Source of the DNA: Bacillota bacterium | GTDB lineage: Bacteria > Bacillota > Clostridia > DSM-8532 | NCBI GenBank assembly: GCA_023440865.1 | Contig: JAEXRM010000149.1 | Location: 1 to 14,131 of the forward strand | DNA length: 14,131 nucleotides | Reading direction: 5' to 3' | Shown: positions 11,480 through 14,131 of the stretch, piece by piece | Layout of the letters: every line of letters starts with the position of its first letter | Numbering within the stretch: position 1 is the first letter of the stretch | Notes under the pieces: model-generated | Databases searched by the model: none | What the model was told of the DNA's origin: nothing | What the model saw: the letters and a program-made list of their open reading frames with translations, nothing else | Program-made: the position numbers and the translations under genes

Positions 11480-12946
11480 TCACATCGAATCGAGGATCAG
11501 CCTGGCGGCCTCCTCCCCCATCCGGATCGCATAATTCTGTCCGCGATCTTCCGGGTAGATCTGTGCCATGCTTGCCAGATACAGGCCCGGAACGGGTGTT
11601 TGCATGGCGGGAATCCTTTCGCCGTGCCGGAGTCCGACCACCGGCTGTGCATCGCGCTCGCGCACGAGATGGAACCGCCTGACGGAGGTGCGCGAGAATG
11701 CGGGGAATACCGTCCGAAGCCCTTCGAGGAACCGGTCCTTGACCTCTTCGTCCGTTGCCGTGAACAGCGGGTCTGAGGCGTCAAGGTATCGTGACAGGTA
11801 GACCACGTGCGTTCCGTATGCCGAAGCCGGTACAAGGCGGGTGTGTTCGATGACCAGCACGAACGGAATCCCCTCGTCGGCGACGGTGACCCAGTAATAC
11901 GGGGACAGGGACACATCCAGCTCGAGCATGGCGCACAGGTTTGCCTTGTAGCGCATCCGGGCGCATGCGGCCGCGTATGCGGACGCGGATGCAGGTGCGG
12001 ATGCGGACGCGGATGCAGGTGCGGATGCAGGTGCGGATGCAGGTGCGGATGCAGATGCAGATGCGGATGCAGATGCGGATGCAGATGCGTACGCGGATGC
12101 AGTTGCGGGTGCGGATGCAGGGGCTTCCGCGTCCGCCGATTGCCGCATCAGGGCATCTCCTGCCAGTTCCAGCAGCTGTTCAGGCGATCCGGTCATCAGC
12201 ACGCGGTCATACCGCTTCGTGACACCATTGGCCATGACGCTGATTTGGCCGCCGCCCGCATCGGGCACGATTTCTTCAACCCTCTCCCCGAGCCGAATTG
12301 CGCCACCATGCCTGCGAATGCGCTCCGCGAGCGACTCGTAAAGTTGTCCGAAGCTGCCGTCTAGATACCCGAACGATTCGGAGGAAACATCCTTCCCGCG
12401 GGTGGAGCCACGCAGCTTGAACTTGTTCCAGATCCAGACGGCCGAGATGTCGTCGGCATCACGGTCGAACTTCGAGCGGATCAGCGGTCCCCAGATGCGG
12501 TCGTAAACCGTCTTACCGGCATGCCGCACCAGCCAGTCGCGGGCACGCACATGCTCCAGCGGCCGCCAGTTGCGGATGAAGCGCGCACGCAGCACCAGCA
12601 GTCCCATGGAAATGCGCTGGCGGAAGGGCAGCGCGCCGAAGCGGAGCAGGTCGAGGGGACCGGAAAAAGGATGCAGGCGGTTTTGCAGGTAGATGCCGCT
12701 TTTCGGGGTGTGCCAGCGCATGGATTTGTCCAGCTGCAAGGCCTCGAGCAGATCAAGCACATGGCGGTCGCTGGTGAAGACATGGTGATAGATGCGTTCG
12801 ATCTGCGTGCCGCCGATCGGGACGGTTCCCGTGAGCCCTCCCACTGTTGTTCGGCCGTCATACACGTCCACCCGATGTCCCGCCGCAGCCAGGCGGTGGC
12901 CCGCTGTCAGTCCGGTCGCACCGGCGCCGATGATGGCGATGTTCAT
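11480..12946 (-). CDS. FAD-dependent oxidoreductase (HemY / UDP-galactopyranose mutase-like) with Ala-Ser/Pro insert
   Basis: The 488-residue flavoprotein has an N-terminal Rossmann motif, NIAIIGAGATGLTAGHRL (2-19), then an acidic strand end (VDVYD) and GGLTG (36-40). These are typical of the NAD(P)-binding-8/amino-oxidase group that includes protoporphyrinogen oxidase, desaturases and UDP-galactopyranose mutase. The motif FGYLDGSFGQL (192-202) and the C-terminal FAD contact YPEDRGQNYAIRMG (460-473) fit uncharacterised members often found with polysaccharide or lipid-sugar genes; the exact substrate is unknown. About 50 residues (275-327) are an Ala-Ser/Ala-Pro run coded by a hexanucleotide satellite, placed in a loop between the substrate-domain motif LMTGSPEQLL and the conserved LELDVSLSPYYWVTV strand. 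The ATG at 12946 was chosen for GAGGTG five bases upstream and the Rossmann start; a longer frame from 13018 exists. Downstream of loaP in one transcription unit. Confidence 0.85.
   Translation of the reverse strand: MNIAIIGAGATGLTAGHRLAAAGHRVDVYDGRTTVGGLTGTVPIGGTQIERIYHHVFTSDRHVLDLLEALQLDKSMRWHTPKSGIYLQNRLHPFSGPLDLLRFGALPFRQRISMGLLVLRARFIRNWRPLEHVRARDWLVRHAGKTVYDRIWGPLIRSKFDRDADDISAVWIWNKFKLRGSTRGKDVSSESFGYLDGSFGQLYESLAERIRRHGGAIRLGERVEEIVPDAGGGQISVMANGVTKRYDRVLMTGSPEQLLELAGDALMRQSADAEAPASAPATASAYASASASASASASASAPASAPASAPASASASAPASASAYAAACARMRYKANLCAMLELDVSLSPYYWVTVADEGIPFVLVIEHTRLVPASAYGTHVVYLSRYLDASDPLFTATDEEVKDRFLEGLRTVFPAFSRTSVRRFHLVRERDAQPVVGLRHGERIPAMQTPVPGLYLASMAQIYPEDRGQNYAIRMGEEAARLILDSM
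11975..12124 (-). repeat. Hexanucleotide satellite inside the FAD gene
   Basis: About 25 six-base units run head to tail, on the plus strand mainly GCGGAT, GCAGGT and GCAGAT, with a 12-base super-unit (GCGGATGCAGGT) repeated in the middle. On the coding strand every unit is Ala plus Ser or Pro, with occasional Tyr or Thr. The unit is six bases, so changes in copy number keep the frame. The serine codon varies between units (TCC, TCT), which shows some divergence after expansion. Confidence 0.95.
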
Positions 12947-12948
12947 GT

Positions 12949-13010
12949 GCTCACCTCGCATACTTGTCGGACATCTGTCAGAAGCGCCCATGCCTCCCGG
13001 CTCACCTCGC
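12949..13010 (-). repeat. 11-bp direct repeat linking the loaP end and the FAD ribosome site
   Basis: GCGAGGTGAGC occurs on the minus strand at 13010-13000, where it contains the last codons and TGA of loaP, and again at 12959-12949, where it supplies the ribosome site of the FAD gene. The period is 51 bases. It fits the other gene-end duplications in this window, though it is short. Confidence 0.6.
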
Positions 13011-13529
13011 GTCCTCATCGGGCGCCTTCCCCAGCTGATGGAAGCTGAAGGACTGCACGCGCTCCTGCCCGAGGAACAGGAACCGGACCCGCGCCCTGCC
13101 CTTGCGCTTGTCGACGGAGACGATGTGCCCTTTGGCGGAGATGAGCGCGAGCGGCCCGCTGGTGAAGACGACCCGGTCTCCCGCCATGCAGGCTTCCGAC
13201 AGGCCGATGGTGTCGTTCTCGTCGAGCCACTCGAAGAGCTCCGACACTTCGCCGTCCGGGATGGACACCGGCTGGCAGTCCATCTTCAGGACCTTGATCA
13301 GGTCGGGCACATACCACATCTTCATCAGCGTCTGGGGTGTCATGTCACCACGCAGCAGCACGTAACCGGGAAACAGCACCCGTTCCTTCTCGTGCCAGAT
13401 GCCTCCCTTGAGCTCCCGAAGCAGGCATTTGGGGATAAAAACCTCCAGCTCGCCCTGAAACCGGTAATCGAGCCGCGCCTTCACCTTTTCCTCATTGCCG
13501 GTCTTGACGAAGAGTGCGTACCATTTCAC
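13002..13529 (-). CDS. loaP: LoaP-type transcription antiterminator (NusG paralogue)
   Basis: This is a protein of about 175 residues. An NGN domain starts at KWYALFVKTGNEEKVK, includes the RNA-polymerase-contacting FPGYVLL (53-59) and continues through VPDLIKVL; a KOW domain starts near residue 117 (GDRVVFTSGPL) and contains VDKRKGRARVRF (139-150). These match the LoaP branch, specialised NusG paralogues of Gram-positive bacteria that bind nascent RNA and carry polymerase through terminators of long operons, often for exopolysaccharides or antibiotics. The start is uncertain: the frame is open to a TTG at 13571, but homology begins at the GTG at 13529. The nearest ribosome-like AAAGGG (13547-13542) is 12 bases away, further than usual. 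The FAD gene follows after 55 bases. A promoter and a leader hairpin lie upstream. Confidence 0.78.
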   Translation of the reverse strand: MKWYALFVKTGNEEKVKARLDYRFQGELEVFIPKCLLRELKGGIWHEKERVLFPGYVLLRGDMTPQTLMKMWYVPDLIKVLKMDCQPVSIPDGEVSELFEWLDENDTIGLSEACMAGDRVVFTSGPLALISAKGHIVSVDKRKGRARVRFLFLGQERVQSFSFHQLGKAPDEDAR

Positions 13530-13561
13530 GAGGATTGCATGCCCTTTCTGGGGAATCAAAC

Positions 13562-13600
13562 GGCCAAGCAACGTGTCAAGCGAACACGCTGCGCTTGGCC
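13562..13600 (-). promoter_or_regulatory. Hairpin with asymmetric internal loop in the loaP leader
   Basis: On the minus strand GGCCAAGC (13600-13593) pairs with GCTTGGCC (13569-13562). Inside are an internal loop of four against two bases, a second helix CGTGT/ACACG (13588-13584 with 13576-13572) and a 7-nt loop. GTTTGATT follows. It lies between the promoter and the start codon, so it may be an attenuator or the RNA element recognised by LoaP itself; LoaP proteins are known to bind a leader hairpin with an internal loop. The target assignment is inference. Confidence 0.5.
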
Positions 13601-13645
13601 GCCGAATCGTGTCGCATCGGTTTCATGGCAATGTGGCACCCGCAC

Positions 13646-13674
13646 ATTATACCATGCCGGTGATTTGGCATCAT
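13646..13674 (-). promoter_or_regulatory. Extended -10 promoter of the loaP operon
   Basis: On the minus strand TGG followed by TATAAT (13654-13646) is a perfect extended -10. The -35 at 13674-13669 (ATGATG) is weak, as is common with extended -10 elements. The predicted start near 13639 gives a leader of about 110 nt that contains the hairpin. Confidence 0.7.
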
Positions 13675-13742
13675 AGACGGATCTCTGCGGAAACGGAACC
13701 CTCCGCCATCCGCAATGCATCCGCACGCGGATGGAACATGGA

Positions 13743-13786
13743 AAGGGGTTGTCTTCTGTCACTCCGGTGACAAAGGACAACCCCTT
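13743..13786 (-). terminator. Hairpin terminator after the surface-protein gene
   Basis: AAGGGGTTGTC (13743-13753) pairs with GACAACCCCTT (13776-13786). Above a small internal loop, TGTCAC/GTGACA closes on a TCCG tetraloop, a stable UNCG-type cap on the plus strand. On the minus strand it comes 36 bases after the stop codon of the surface-protein gene and is followed by a short T run only (TTTCC). No plus-strand gene needs it. Confidence 0.65.
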
Positions 13787-13821
13787 CGATGTTGTGTCAG
13801 CCCGTATTCACGGCAAGCAGC

Positions 13822-14131
13822 CTACTTCTTCTTGTTCATGACCATCTTCAGCGTTGCGCCCACGCCTGTCAAGCCAAGGCCCAGGCCCAGGAACAACTCG
13901 ACAGGGAAACCAGCGGTTTTGGGCAGGGTCGGAGCGCCCTGCGGCACTTCCTGCGTCAACATCAGTTCCTCAACGGGAGCATCTTGCGGTGCGCCTTCAG
14001 GCGGCAAGGTCGTTGGGATTTCAACGAGAGTGGTTGTGGTCTCAGGCACTGTGGTGGTTGTGGTCTCCGGCACCGTGGTGGTCGTGGTGACCGGTACCGT
14101 GGTGGTTGTGATGTCGGGAACCGTGGTGGTC
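13822..14131 (-). CDS. Cell-wall-anchored surface protein, C-terminal part (partial)
   Basis: The frame is open to the right edge, so only the last 102 residues are visible. Reading towards the C-terminus: Thr-rich repeats of eight residues of the VPETTTTT type, an acidic Pro/Glu/Gln-rich spacer, a sorting signal LPKTAG, a hydrophobic stretch (FPVELFLGLGLGLTGVGATL) and a basic end NKKK followed by TAG. This is the standard cell-wall sorting layout: a sortase would cut in the LP-x-T motif and join the protein to the peptidoglycan. The motif has Ala after Thr (LPKTA), as in substrates of some class D-type sortases, rather than the common LPxTG. The Thr-Pro stalk would hold a domain away from the wall; that domain lies outside the window. 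No sortase gene is visible here. Confidence 0.88.
   Translation of the reverse strand, partial: TTTVPDITTTTVPVTTTTTVPETTTTTVPETTTTLVEIPTTLPPEGAPQDAPVEELMLTQEVPQGAPTLPKTAGFPVELFLGLGLGLTGVGATLKMVMNKKK
14026..14131 (-). repeat. 24-bp tandem repeats coding the Thr-rich stalk
   Basis: At least four units are visible (14026-14049, 14050-14073, 14074-14097, 14098-14121), coding VPETTTTL, VPETTTTT, VPVTTTTT and VPDITTTT, and the array continues past the edge. Unit number is likely to vary between strains. Confidence 0.9.

Noticed and set aside
11807..12364. Plus-strand frames coding Met-Arg/Gln or Cys-Gly-Arg repeats
   Set aside because: They are alternative readings of the hexanucleotide satellite inside the FAD gene, with no start signals and no conserved sequence around them.
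12947..13018. Upstream start for the FAD gene
   Set aside because: The Rossmann motif starts directly after the ATG at 12946, which has GAGGTG at good spacing; the longer frame would overlap the loaP stop region.
14026..14131. CRISPR-like periodicity in the 24-bp and 6-bp repeats
   Set aside because: The repeats are head to tail without spacers and are in frame in protein-coding genes.

Overview
The window reads as chromosomal DNA of a GC-rich, Gram-positive-type bacterium, most plausibly a high-GC member of the Bacillota (Erysipelotrichales-like). The reasons are good Shine-Dalgarno sites before most genes, intrinsic terminators, TTG and GTG starts, a GntR/UTRA regulator, an M18 ApeA-type aminopeptidase, a LoaP-type NusG paralogue and a sortase-type C-terminus. 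The taxonomic placement is inference; no rRNA or tRNA gene is present.

Layout. Positions 1-736 (+): the tail of an unidentified gene coupled by ATGA to shikimate kinase (aroK), then an intrinsic terminator. Positions 817-2410 (+): promoter, structured leader and a subgroup Ic aspartate-type aminotransferase, closed by a strong terminator. Positions 2447-4830 (+): two tandem promoters, a 16-bp palindrome, adenylosuccinate lyase (purB, TTG start) and a GntR/UTRA repressor. Positions 5144-7340 (+): an M18 aminopeptidase carrying an unusual N-terminal extension of about 228 residues, rich in Lys and Ala, with three AT-hook-like motifs. Positions 7487-9983 (-): an accessory-looking segment with a tyrosine recombinase, a lox-like inverted repeat beside it, and an AT-richer AAA/DUF4143 ATPase. 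Positions 10288-11469 (+): a membrane diguanylate cyclase. Positions 13674-11480 (-): a LoaP antiterminator with a hairpin leader, followed by an FAD oxidoreductase interrupted by an Ala-Ser/Pro hexanucleotide satellite. Positions 14131-13743 (-): the C-terminal end of a Thr-rich wall-anchored surface protein and its terminator.

How the parts work together. Most genes look like independent housekeeping units (aromatic amino acids, transamination, purines, peptide turnover). The right end has a cell-surface theme: c-di-GMP synthesis, LoaP (usually tied to long polysaccharide or secondary-metabolite operons), a flavoenzyme of the UDP-galactopyranose mutase/HemY type, and a sortase substrate.

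Three things stand out beyond the gene list. First, the AT-hook-like extension on a cytosolic aminopeptidase. Second, a recurring pattern of short tandem duplications at gene ends (aroK, gntR, apeA, loaP, and weaker cases after the aminotransferase and purB). Third, several structured control elements: a possible two-state leader before the aminotransferase, a palindrome on the purB start site, a lox-like repeat at the recombinase and an internal-loop hairpin in the loaP leader. No complete new multi-gene system could be demonstrated.
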